From Planctomycetia bacterium (GTDB taxonomy: Bacteria > Planctomycetota > Planctomycetia > Pirellulales > PNKZ01), in assembly GCA_021413845.1 (NCBI GenBank), contig JAIOPP010000008.1, forward strand, positions 186,001 to 250,000: a stretch of DNA of 64,000 nucleotides. Direction: 5' to 3'. Numbering within the stretch: the first letter of the stretch is position 1; each line of letters opens with the position of its first letter. The notes beneath the pieces were generated by a model. The model did not search any database. It saw nothing but the letters and a program-made list of their open reading frames with translations, and was not told the DNA's origin. A program made the position numbers and the translations under genes. This document shows positions 36,167 to 43,898 of the stretch, one piece after another.

Positions 36167-36976
36167 TTACTTCACTTCTTCCGTCACGACCTTGAACGAC
36201 TGAAGTTGATTGACGCCGAAGGTCGTCGTCATGGCGACATCGGCCGCATCGCGACCGCGAGCCATCAAGACGCGGCCGATGCGCGGCGTATTGTTGCGGG
36301 CATCGAAGGCGTACCATTGTCCGCCGAGGAACGCCTCGAACCAAGCGCTGAGATCCATCGGATAGGGTGCGAGAGGAACGCCGATGTCGCCGAGATAGCC
36401 CGTGCAGTAGCGGGCCGGGATGTTCAAGCAGCGGCAGAGCGTCACGGCGAGGTGCATGTAGTCGCGACAAACGCCGACGCGCTCGCGATAGGCTTCAAGC
36501 GCCGTGCGATTGGGTCGAGCGAGTTGATAGTCGAAACGAATATGCTTGTGCGCGAAGTCGCAAACCGCTTGCACGCGCGGCCAGCCGGCCGGAGTCTGCG
36601 AGAACTTGCTCCAAGCGAAGTCCTTCAATTCGCTATCGACTTCGCAATAGCGGCTCCCGAGCAGAAACGGCAGCACTTCGTAGGGCAAGTCCTGCACGTT
36701 GACTTGCGGCGCGTTCCACACCTGCAAGTCGGGGAGTCCGCTGTCTTCGACGATGGCGCTATTGCTGAAGCGAACACGGCCTGCCGGCACGACGGTGCGT
36801 CCGCAGCGATTGCCGTTGGTATCGAAAAACTGAAAGATCGGAACCGGCGGATCGACCTGGAGGTTCTCATGTTTGCGAATCGTCGGCGCTCGCAATGGAT
36901 GCAGGCTCAGCATCAACATCATGGCGGTCGGTTCGGGAAACGTGAATTCGATTTCGCACCCGACTCGGATCAGCAT
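36167..36976 (-). CDS. Transglutaminase-like protein with Ser in the His position
   Basis: A 269-residue transglutaminase/protease-like domain protein. The cysteine is C170 in RVGVCRDYMHLAV and the aspartate is D225 in WYAFDARNN. Between them the usual His-Ala-Trp block reads PMDLSAWFEAFL, with Ser 210 where histidine is expected. A GYLGDIGVP motif precedes it. The substitution occurs in a bacterial subfamily I have seen described only as transglutaminase-like, so activity may be altered. The start at 36976 gives MLIRVGCEIEFTFPEPTAM, the N-terminal beta domain of the family. It is followed on the same strand by the GGCT-like gene 20 bases later, so the two may be co-transcribed. Confidence 0.9.
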   Translation of the reverse strand: MLIRVGCEIEFTFPEPTAMMLMLSLHPLRAPTIRKHENLQVDPPVPIFQFFDTNGNRCGRTVVPAGRVRFSNSAIVEDSGLPDLQVWNAPQVNVQDLPYEVLPFLLGSRYCEVDSELKDFAWSKFSQTPAGWPRVQAVCDFAHKHIRFDYQLARPNRTALEAYRERVGVCRDYMHLAVTLCRCLNIPARYCTGYLGDIGVPLAPYPMDLSAWFEAFLGGQWYAFDARNNTPRIGRVLMARGRDAADVAMTTTFGVNQLQSFKVVTEEVK

Positions 36977-37118
36977 GACTTCTCGCGATGTGTTGGATGA
37001 AAGATCCGCACGCCTCAGGCTAACACATTGCGTTGCCGCGCGGCGCAACAACGAGTCGGATTGCCGAAACAACCGTCAGCGGATTCCCGCGAGAATGTCG
37101 CACGCATAAGGGATGCCC

Positions 37119-37826
37119 TTACTCAGGCGGAAGCGTGCGCACCGGAATCTCCCACACCTGAACCTCTTCGCGCGACCAATGGGCCTGTCGAAGTTGCAGC
37201 ACGAGATAGTAGACGGATGCCAGCAAGAGGGTGAACAGAACGGTGAAGCCGATCGGGCCCATGTGGGTTTCGTGCGTTCGGAAAGCAGTGGCGACGTCCG
37301 AGATCACCGTGCGCGGGTGCGTGATGAGGTCCCAAGTGTTGAGGCGAATGAAGCGACCGAGATAGACACCGAGCCCGCTGAGGCCGATGGCAAGCGCTGC
37401 GACGATGGTGCCCGCACGATGCGAGGTCCGTCGTGCGACGACGGTGTGAACGAGATAAAGCGAAATCGCGGCGAGGAAGAGCCCGCAGAGCGAGAACGAA
37501 GTCATCATCAACATGGCGTACCACAGTTCATCGACCCAACCGGGAAGATAACGCCAATCGGTGACGAGATACGGCGCGTTCGGAAAGAAGACGAACCAAG
37601 CGAGGAACGAAACTCGAAAGAGCCAGGGTGAGCTTGGGCGGCGTTGATGCGCCGCAACCGCCGCGAGCGCCGCGAAGTACGGCACCCAGGCGAGGAAGAG
37701 ATTCAAGTGCAGGCGGGGGCCGGTCCAAGGGCCGATGAGTTGCCGCCAAGCGAGGTAGAGCGCCATCGCGACGATGCTGAGCGCCAAGAGCGGAAAAAAG
37801 AATCGCGAGCGAAGCCAGTGAGCCAT
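37119..37826 (-). CDS. DUF1361 family membrane protein
   Basis: A 235-residue polytopic protein, about seven membrane segments. LNLFLAWVPYFAALAA, FFPNAPYLVTDW and GLGVYLGRFIRLNTWDLI are DUF1361 motifs. Family function is unknown. The start at 37826 (MAHWLRSRFFFPL) puts a positively charged leader before the first span; the alternative GTG/ATG at 37877 falls inside a 16-bp tandem duplication. No operon partner is apparent. Confidence 0.87.
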   Translation of the reverse strand: MAHWLRSRFFFPLLALSIVAMALYLAWRQLIGPWTGPRLHLNLFLAWVPYFAALAAVAAHQRRPSSPWLFRVSFLAWFVFFPNAPYLVTDWRYLPGWVDELWYAMLMMTSFSLCGLFLAAISLYLVHTVVARRTSHRAGTIVAALAIGLSGLGVYLGRFIRLNTWDLITHPRTVISDVATAFRTHETHMGPIGFTVLFTLLLASVYYLVLQLRQAHWSREEVQVWEIPVRTLPPE

Positions 37827-37854
37827 TGCGATCGTCTCGTCGTAAGAATTCGCC

Positions 37855-37886
37855 GCTGCATCCACTTGCCGCTGCATCCACTTGCC
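37855..37886. repeat. Tandem 16-bp direct duplication
   Basis: Two perfect copies of GCTGCATCCACTTGCC at 37855-37870 and 37871-37886, in the gap between the divergent DUF1361 and DUF1592 genes. Because 16 is not a multiple of 3, a second copy inside a coding N-terminus would shift frame, which argues that this stretch is not translated. Confidence 0.75.
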
Positions 37887-38018
37887 GCGGCGCCGTCGCG
37901 CAGGTTGCGAGGCGGAAACCGGCGGACTATTCTCAAACGTTCGGGCTCTCTTGTCTACTCCGCCTGTTTTCGGCCGCCGAATGCATCACGGCCGGCATTC
38001 CACGATCGAGATTTCGCT

Positions 38019-40010
38019 ATGCCTTGGGTTCGCCGCTACGTCGTCGTTCGTCTTTTGTGCTCAGCACTGATCGGGTTGCTCGCGGCTTGCGCGAGCGAGA
38101 GCGAAGCAGCCGAACAGGCGGCTAAGATGCCGGCCAAGCCGGTTGCCGTAAGCGTCGACGATCCCTTGGCCTATCGATCCACGGCGCTCGGGCTGTTGCA
38201 AAAGCATTGCTTCGCGTGCCACGGGCCCGACGTGCAAGAGATGGGTTTGAACTTCGCGAAGTTCGGCGACGTCGCTTCGATTCTCAACGCGCGCGAGACG
38301 TGGCGCAAAGTGCGCGAAGCACTCGAAGCCGGCGACATGCCGCCGCAACCGAAAGACTCCGGCTTCACGGCCGACGAGCGGAAGCAACTGCTCGCTTGGA
38401 TTCACGACCGCGTCGAGACGATCGACCGCCGGAGCCCGATCTATCAAGATCCGGGCCCACCGCTGGTGCGGCAACTCACGCGCGCCGAATACAACAACAC
38501 GCTCCGCGATCTGCTCGGCTTTCAGTTCGATGCGGCCGGCGCCGCCGGAATTCGCAGCGAAGAAATCGCCGAGGGATATGCGAACCTAGCCGGTGCGCAG
38601 GTCATCGATGAAGTGCTGCTCGACAAGTATTTCAAGGGGGCCGAAGAAGTCTTGAAGGCGCTGTTCGAGGAAGCGAATCGCCGAGTGGATCGGCAGAAGA
38701 TCGTGTTCGCGCGGCCTGCCGAGGGCGTCACCGCCGTGGACGCCGCGCGCAAGGTATTGGAGCGGTTCGTGCGCCGCGCGTATCGTCGGCCGGTCGCAGC
38801 GGGCGAGATCGAGCGGCTGTTGTCGATCGTCGATCGAGCGCTGATCGCCGGGGATGAGTACGACGCTGCGATCCGCAAGGCGCTCAAGCCGGTTCTCGTC
38901 TCGCCGCACTTCCTGTTTCGCTTAGAGCGAGATCAAGGGGCCGCAGGTTCGCACGAAGCGTATCCGGTGACCGATCACGAACTCGCGGTGCGGCTCTCTT
39001 ATTTCTTGTGGGCCTCGATGCCGGATGAAGCCCTCTCGGCCTTGGCTGACGCTGGAACTTTGAACAAGCCCGAGGTGCTCGACGCCGAGGTGAAGCGGAT
39101 GCTGGCCGATCCGAAAGCCGTGGCGCTGACGGAACATTTCGGCATGCAATGGCTGCACATCAACGACCTGCGCCGCGCGCTGCCGAGCCGCAACAGCTTC
39201 CCGGCGTTTACGCAAACGCTCAAGCAAGCGATGGAGCAGGAGATGCGCGTGTTCTTCGACACGCTACGGAGCGAAGATCGGAGCATCTTAGACTTGCTCG
39301 ATTCCGACTACACCTACGTCAACGAAGAGCTGGCGAAACATTACGTCCTTGCCGGCGTCACCGGCCCGAAGATGCAACTGGTGAAGCTCCGGCCGAGCGA
39401 TCATCGAGGCGGGCTCTTGGGCATGGGAGGCGTGTTGGCGATGACGTCGCACACCGACCGCACGAAGCCGACGGCCCGCGGAAAGTGGGTCTTGGAGGTC
39501 GTGCTCGGCACTCCGCCATCGCCGCCGCCGGCGAACGTGAGCAACTTCAAGCCGGCGGTGAAGGGGAAGCCCGAGCCGAAAAACTTTCGCGACAAGCTCG
39601 CCGCGCATGCCGCCGATGCGACCTGCGCCGCGTGTCATAAGAAGATCGATCCGCTCGGCTTCGCGCTGGAGAACTACGACGCGATCGGCATGTGGCGCGA
39701 CCAAGTCGGCGGCGCGCCGGTCGACAATGCCGGTCAGCTTACCGGCGGCGCGGAATTCCGCGGCGTCGACGGATTGAAGAAGATTTTGCGCACGCGGCAA
39801 AGTCAGTTCGTCCGCAATTTCGTAGTGCAACTCATGGTGTATGCACTCGGGCGAAACAGCGAATACCACGACGAGCTTGCCATCGCCGAACTGAGCGAAA
39901 CCTTAGAGCGGGAAAAGTACCGTTTTTCCGCTCTCGTGCGGGGGATCGTCGGCAGCCGGCAGTTTCAATATCGGCAAAATTCGGATGGCGCGGCCGCGGC
40001 CGGCAAGTAA
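38019..40010 (+). CDS. DUF1592-type planctomycete cytochrome protein (lipoprotein)
   Basis: A 663-residue exported protein of the DUF1587/1592/1588/1595/1585 architecture. The leader ends in LLAAC (Cys 24), a lipobox. A haem c motif CFACH lies at 64-68 with a MPPQ block after it, and a second CAACH sits near residue 535 in the C-terminal DUF1585 part. Other family blocks are TRAEYNNTLRDLLG, SYFLWASMPDEAL, HRGGLLGMGGVLAMTSH and DPLGFALENYDAIG. These proteins are typical of planctomycetes and relatives; they are presumed envelope electron carriers, but function is not proven. The next gene is its usual DUF1552 partner. Left half of a mirrored module pair. Confidence 0.92.
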   Translation: MPWVRRYVVVRLLCSALIGLLAACASESEAAEQAAKMPAKPVAVSVDDPLAYRSTALGLLQKHCFACHGPDVQEMGLNFAKFGDVASILNARETWRKVREALEAGDMPPQPKDSGFTADERKQLLAWIHDRVETIDRRSPIYQDPGPPLVRQLTRAEYNNTLRDLLGFQFDAAGAAGIRSEEIAEGYANLAGAQVIDEVLLDKYFKGAEEVLKALFEEANRRVDRQKIVFARPAEGVTAVDAARKVLERFVRRAYRRPVAAGEIERLLSIVDRALIAGDEYDAAIRKALKPVLVSPHFLFRLERDQGAAGSHEAYPVTDHELAVRLSYFLWASMPDEALSALADAGTLNKPEVLDAEVKRMLADPKAVALTEHFGMQWLHINDLRRALPSRNSFPAFTQTLKQAMEQEMRVFFDTLRSEDRSILDLLDSDYTYVNEELAKHYVLAGVTGPKMQLVKLRPSDHRGGLLGMGGVLAMTSHTDRTKPTARGKWVLEVVLGTPPSPPPANVSNFKPAVKGKPEPKNFRDKLAAHAADATCAACHKKIDPLGFALENYDAIGMWRDQVGGAPVDNAGQLTGGAEFRGVDGLKKILRTRQSQFVRNFVVQLMVYALGRNSEYHDELAIAELSETLEREKYRFSALVRGIVGSRQFQYRQNSDGAAAAGK

Positions 40011-40041
40011 GCGGTTCGTAACTGGTTCGTAATCGCGGCGA

Positions 40042-40090
40042 AAGCTCTTCCCAGGGGCGGGAATTGGGAATAATGTAAGAGCTTCCCGCC
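40042..40090. other. Two overlapping, mutually exclusive hairpins
   Basis: Hairpin A pairs AAGCTCTT (40042-40049) with AAGAGCTT (40077-40084). Hairpin B pairs GGCGGGAA (40056-40063) with TTCCCGCC (40083-40090), sharing its right arm with A. They lie between the DUF1592 stop and the DUF1552 start. A short T-run (TGTTT) follows B. This is an attenuator-like arrangement, but could be chance. Confidence 0.4.
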
Positions 40091-40200
40091 TGTTTCGTCC
40101 GATAGGACGGCAAGGGGTCGTGAGCGACCCGCCTGCCTCGGCTTTGCCTACCCGCAGTTGCCTACCTTAAGTTCGGCCCGCCTCTCTGCTGGAGTTCTGC

Positions 40201-41697
40201 ATGTCTCGATCCGATTCCGGACTCTCGCGTCGAACTTTTTTGCGCGGGGCCGGAGCGTGCGTGGCGTTGCCGTATTTGGAATCGCTCGCCGGTGCGGCAG
40301 CGGGCGCGAAGCCGGGCTCGACGAAAGCCGCGAAGCCGCCGCTGCGGATGGGCATCTTCACGGTCACCGGCGGGACGGTGCGCGAGTCGTGGGTGCCGAC
40401 GGAAACCGGCGCGCTCGCCAAGCTCCCTTCGATTCTCCGCGCGCTCGAGCCGCATAAGAGCGAACTGCTCGTCCTCTCGAACCTCTCGCAGTCGGGCCGT
40501 TCGGAAGGGTTGAACGCACATCAACATTGCGCCTATATGCACCTTACCGGTGCCGACAAGGTGAGCTCGATTCACGGCAAGCCGACGACGAGCGTCGTGA
40601 CCGCGGACAAGCAAACGCGCGTCGCCGAGTCGATCGACCAGCGGGCCGCGCGCTTGATGAAAGACAAAGCGCTGCTCTCGTCGATGGAGATCGGCTACAC
40701 CGAAGGAGAGACGCAGTATTCCTACCGCGCCAACGGCAGCAGCGTGCCGTTTGAGAAAGACCCGCGGCAAGTCTTCGAGCGGATGTTCAAAGGGCGGACG
40801 CCGGTCGCGCCGAATTGGGCGCGCCGTATGGCGGCTCTCGAGCAGCCGAAGTCGAGCGTGAAGGCCGCCGATTCGTACGACAAGCAAGTCGTCGACTTAG
40901 TGTTGGACGACGCTCGCCGCTTGAACAAGAACCTCGGCGCCGCCGACAAGCACAAGCTCGGCGACTACCTCGCCGCGATCGACTCGATCGAGCAGCGAAT
41001 CGCGCACATCCAAAACCGGATCGCACTCGAAGCGCTCGACATTCCGGATCCGGGCCCGTCGCGCGTGGAGATCCCGCAAGGGATGCCGGCTGATGCGAAA
41101 GCCGCGAATCGTTTGATTCAGTTGGTCGGCCGCAACCCGGCTGTCCACGGCGAATACATCAAGATGATGGGCGACTTGATGGTCTTGGCGTTCCAGACCG
41201 ATACGACCCGCGTCTGCACGGTCGGCGCGGGAAGCGACGGCGCATTGTTCCCCGGCGTCGTCACGGTCGGCTACGAATACCACATGCACACGCTCGAGCA
41301 TCAAGGCAACGCGTCGCGCGTCGAAGACGCCGATCCGGTGAGCCGCGAGGGTTGCCGACAAGTCCATGCGTGGTACACGGAGTTGTTCGCGCATGTCGTC
41401 GAGAAGATGCGCAACATCGACGAAGGAGGCTCGAGCCTGCTGGATAATTCGATGCTGCTCTACACGTCGTACATGGCCGACGGCGGACACGGCACCAAGG
41501 ACTATCCGGTGCTGCTCGCGGGCCGCGCAGGGGGAGCCTTGCGAACCGGTCGGCATATCCAATATCAGAAGGAAACGCCGGTCGCGAACTTGTACGCCGA
41601 GATGCTGGCCCGCATGGGGGACACGAGCGGCGAGTTCGGCAACAGCAAGACCTCGACGAAGATGGCTTACGACGGCCTCTTGCCGGATCTGGTTTAA
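40201..41697 (+). CDS. DUF1552 family exported protein
   Basis: A 498-residue Tat-exported protein. The signal is SRRTFLRGAGACVALPYLESL (twin arginine at 10-11). Family landmarks are MGIFTVTGGTVRESWVP near the start, NLSQSGRSEGLNAHQHCAYMH, LGAADKHKLGDYLAAIDSIEQRIAH and HTLEHQGNASRV. DUF1552 members sit beside DUF1592 cytochromes in planctomycetes and resemble DUF1501 proteins (alkaline phosphatase/sulfatase superfamily). They are probably hydrolase-like enzymes or scaffolds; no activity is proven. Here the two genes are 190 bases apart in the same orientation. The next gene may be a third member of the module. Confidence 0.92.
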   Translation: MSRSDSGLSRRTFLRGAGACVALPYLESLAGAAAGAKPGSTKAAKPPLRMGIFTVTGGTVRESWVPTETGALAKLPSILRALEPHKSELLVLSNLSQSGRSEGLNAHQHCAYMHLTGADKVSSIHGKPTTSVVTADKQTRVAESIDQRAARLMKDKALLSSMEIGYTEGETQYSYRANGSSVPFEKDPRQVFERMFKGRTPVAPNWARRMAALEQPKSSVKAADSYDKQVVDLVLDDARRLNKNLGAADKHKLGDYLAAIDSIEQRIAHIQNRIALEALDIPDPGPSRVEIPQGMPADAKAANRLIQLVGRNPAVHGEYIKMMGDLMVLAFQTDTTRVCTVGAGSDGALFPGVVTVGYEYHMHTLEHQGNASRVEDADPVSREGCRQVHAWYTELFAHVVEKMRNIDEGGSSLLDNSMLLYTSYMADGGHGTKDYPVLLAGRAGGALRTGRHIQYQKETPVANLYAEMLARMGDTSGEFGNSKTSTKMAYDGLLPDLV

Positions 41698-41747
41698 GAC
41701 CGCGCGGCGTTCTCTTCTTCGCGACCCGATTCAAGATCGATACGAGC

Positions 41748-42659
41748 ATGGCGGACGCGACTCCACTTTCCGGCCCGGTGTTTACGGCGGTCGGTGAAAA
41801 CGGCTTGCGCATCTTTTCGCGCGATGGGCGCACGTGGGACCATTCGCAAAGCGGCCGCGAGGGAGAAGTGTTTTCGACGGCCTGTTTCGGCGGCGGCAAG
41901 TGCGTCGTCGGCGGGCGCTTCGGCGGTGAGAACATCTTCGCGGCGTCCACCGACGGTGCCCAGTGGCAGCCGGCGAAGCACAACGCGCAGTACGCCAACT
42001 ACATCTCGTGCCTCGTCTACTTTCGCAACAAGTTCATCGCCAGCGGCGCCAACTTCGTGATCCCGTCGGACGATGGCATCACCTGGTTGAAGGAACACAA
42101 GATCGCGGAGTACAAGGTTTCCTACGGCCTCGGCGGCGTGCTGCGCCGGTTCGCGATCGGCGAAGTCGAGAAAGGGGAGACCGTGATCGTCGGCGTCGGC
42201 GACTTCGCGCGGTGCTCCGTCTCGCGCGACGGGCTCGAATGGAAGAACGCTCCGAATCCGAAAGCGGTCAATACGCTGATCGACGTCGCTTACGGCAACG
42301 GCTGCTTCGTCGGCGGCGGCATGCACGGCTTGCGGATGCGCAGCGTCGACGGGCTCGCGTGGACCGACCGAGTCGTCGGCGAAGAAGGGGAGCATCTCAA
42401 CGCCGTCGTTTGGGACGGGAAACAGTTTGTCGGGATCGGCCAAGGGGCGACCTACTTCTCGCCCGACGGCCTTGCGTGGAAACGGGTGCCGAATACGAAC
42501 GCTCCGACCACGGCGGCTTTCGGCGGCGGCGTTTACGTCGGTGCGTTGTGGCCGGGCCGGATCATGCGCTCGACCGACGCCGTGCGGTGGGAAGAAGTCG
42601 TGCGCCTGTCGGACCATGTGCTCGCGCTGGCGTTCGGCTCGCTCGGTCCGTCCAAGTAG
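41748..42659 (+). CDS. BNR/Asp-box-like beta-propeller protein
   Basis: A 303-residue protein with at least six repeats containing S-x-D-G-x-x-W, the Asp-box signature of BNR propellers: for example FSRDGRTWDHS, STDGAQWQPA, VSRDGLEWKN, RSVDGLAWTDR and SPDGLAWKRV. It has no signal peptide in this reading frame, although its DUF1552 and DUF1592 neighbours are exported. It begins 50 bases after the DUF1552 stop. The stop codon TAG is formed by the first bases of the inverted-repeat element at 42656, so the natural C-terminus may once have been longer. Galactose-oxidase or sialidase activity is not implied by the repeats alone. Confidence 0.85.
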   Translation: MADATPLSGPVFTAVGENGLRIFSRDGRTWDHSQSGREGEVFSTACFGGGKCVVGGRFGGENIFAASTDGAQWQPAKHNAQYANYISCLVYFRNKFIASGANFVIPSDDGITWLKEHKIAEYKVSYGLGGVLRRFAIGEVEKGETVIVGVGDFARCSVSRDGLEWKNAPNPKAVNTLIDVAYGNGCFVGGGMHGLRMRSVDGLAWTDRVVGEEGEHLNAVVWDGKQFVGIGQGATYFSPDGLAWKRVPNTNAPTTAAFGGGVYVGALWPGRIMRSTDAVRWEEVVRLSDHVLALAFGSLGPSK

Positions 42660-42798
42660 CAGGCACGTTCCACGTGCCGTCCGCCACACCGGATGTCGAA
42701 GCGCCGAAACGGATCGAGCTGCTCGCCGAGAGTGTGGCGCGGTGCGGCATGCGCTGCCATGAAGCAAGCGGCTACGGCACGTGGAACGTGCCTGCTAC
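42656..42798. repeat. REPIN-like inverted-repeat element, copy 2
   Basis: Two 23-base units facing each other at 42656-42678 and 42776-42798, with the same sequence as copy 1 (GTAGCA then GGCACGT-TCC-ACGTGCC). The inner flanks are GTCCGCCAC on the left and GTAGCC on the right (read inward), the reverse order of copy 1, so the element lies in the opposite orientation. The 97-base core has a further inverted repeat CGCCACAC (42682-42689) with GTGTGGCG (42732-42739). It lies exactly between two convergent genes and gives both their TAG stop codons. Target-site duplication is not evident. Confidence 0.82.
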
Positions 42799-43898
42799 TT
42801 TGGCGTGCCGGCTACTTCGCGCACGACGCGGAAGCCGGTGTAGCTGAACGCGTCGCCGGCTTCGGCGAACGAGCGGGTCGCCGAGCGGCAACTGATCGGG
42901 CTCACGTACCACGAGCCGCCGCGCACGCTGCGCCAATCGCCGTACTGATGCTGCGGCGTCGTGTCCGGTCCTTGCGGATCGACGACGAAGACCGGCTGCT
43001 TCATGCGCCGCAGCTCTTGCAAGTCTTTTTGTCGCGCCGCGTAGAGCCGATCTTGATACCGGTCGCGGCACCATTCCCAAACGTTGCCGTGCGTGTCGTA
43101 GAGCCCGAAGGGGTTAGGTTTGAACTTGCCGACGGGGGCCGTGAACGTGACGCCGTCCCCTTCTTCGGGCTTAAGGCGATCGGCCCTTTGGCGAGCGACG
43201 ATGCCGGGGACTTCCTTTTCGAGAGCGCCGTCGCCGAGGTTGCCGTGGGCGTAGAGTAGGTTCGGGTCGTCGCCGCAGGAGTAGACGGTCGTCGTGCCGC
43301 CGCGGCAAGCGTATTCCCATTCCGCTTCGGTCGGCAGCCGATAGGATGCTCCTTCGCTCTTCGAGAGCCAAGCGCAAAACGCGTTCGCGTCGTTCCAACT
43401 CACGCAGACGACCGGATGCTCGTCGGTTTGCTCGAAGCCGGGGTTCTTCCACGACGCTTGCGGGTCGAGCGCGAAGCGATCGGGCTCGAGCTTCGCTTGC
43501 GGATGCAGCGTGAACGCTCCGCGGCCCGTTCGTTCGGCATCGGTCTTGTAGCCGGTCGCCGTGACGAATGCGCGGAACCGGCCGACCGTGACTTCGTGCG
43601 CGGCGATCGCGAACGGCTTCGTCAGCCGCGTCGGCAGAGCAGGGCGGTCGTCTTCGAAACCTTGGCCGACTTGAATGCTCGTCGGATGATTCAGGCTGAC
43701 CTTGTTGTAGCTCTCTTCTCCCATCACGAAATCGGCGGCGGGTAGCTCGACGAGTTGCATGCCGAGGGAGTTGACGCTGGTCGGCAGGGGAACTTTCGGC
43801 GATGGTTCTGCGGCGGCCGCGAAACCGCAAGCGAATAACGATGCGACATAGATGCTTAAGCACTGCTTGAGGAATCGCAACAACACTTTCTTACGCAC
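42795..43898 (-). CDS. Secreted SUMF1/formylglycine-generating-enzyme-domain protein
   Basis: A 367-residue exported protein with a SUMF1 (FGE) domain. Landmarks are VELPAADFVMGEE, AAHEVTVGRFRAFV, HPVVCVSWNDANAFCAWLS, RLPTEAEWEYACRGG and GLYDTHGNVWEWCRD. Near the end RGGSWYVSPISCRSATRS lacks the two copper-binding cysteines of the true enzyme, so sulfatase activation is doubtful. The start is GTG at 43898, 8 bases inside the upstream DUF1552 gene, with AAGGAG (on the minus strand) 8 bases before it. Such coupling implies a shared job with the DUF1552 and DUF1592 proteins. The TAG stop lies in the inverted-repeat element. Confidence 0.9.
   Translation of the reverse strand: MRKKVLLRFLKQCLSIYVASLFACGFAAAAEPSPKVPLPTSVNSLGMQLVELPAADFVMGEESYNKVSLNHPTSIQVGQGFEDDRPALPTRLTKPFAIAAHEVTVGRFRAFVTATGYKTDAERTGRGAFTLHPQAKLEPDRFALDPQASWKNPGFEQTDEHPVVCVSWNDANAFCAWLSKSEGASYRLPTEAEWEYACRGGTTTVYSCGDDPNLLYAHGNLGDGALEKEVPGIVARQRADRLKPEEGDGVTFTAPVGKFKPNPFGLYDTHGNVWEWCRDRYQDRLYAARQKDLQELRRMKQPVFVVDPQGPDTTPQHQYGDWRSVRGGSWYVSPISCRSATRSFAEAGDAFSYTGFRVVREVAGTPK

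Noticed and set aside
37119-37877. Longer DUF1361 start at 37877
   Set aside because: It lies in a 16-bp tandem duplication and adds polar residues before the first membrane span.
42795-43898. SUMF1-domain protein as the activator of the sulfatase at 25111
   Set aside because: The C-terminal block lacks the cysteines needed for formylglycine formation, and the genes are 16 kb apart.
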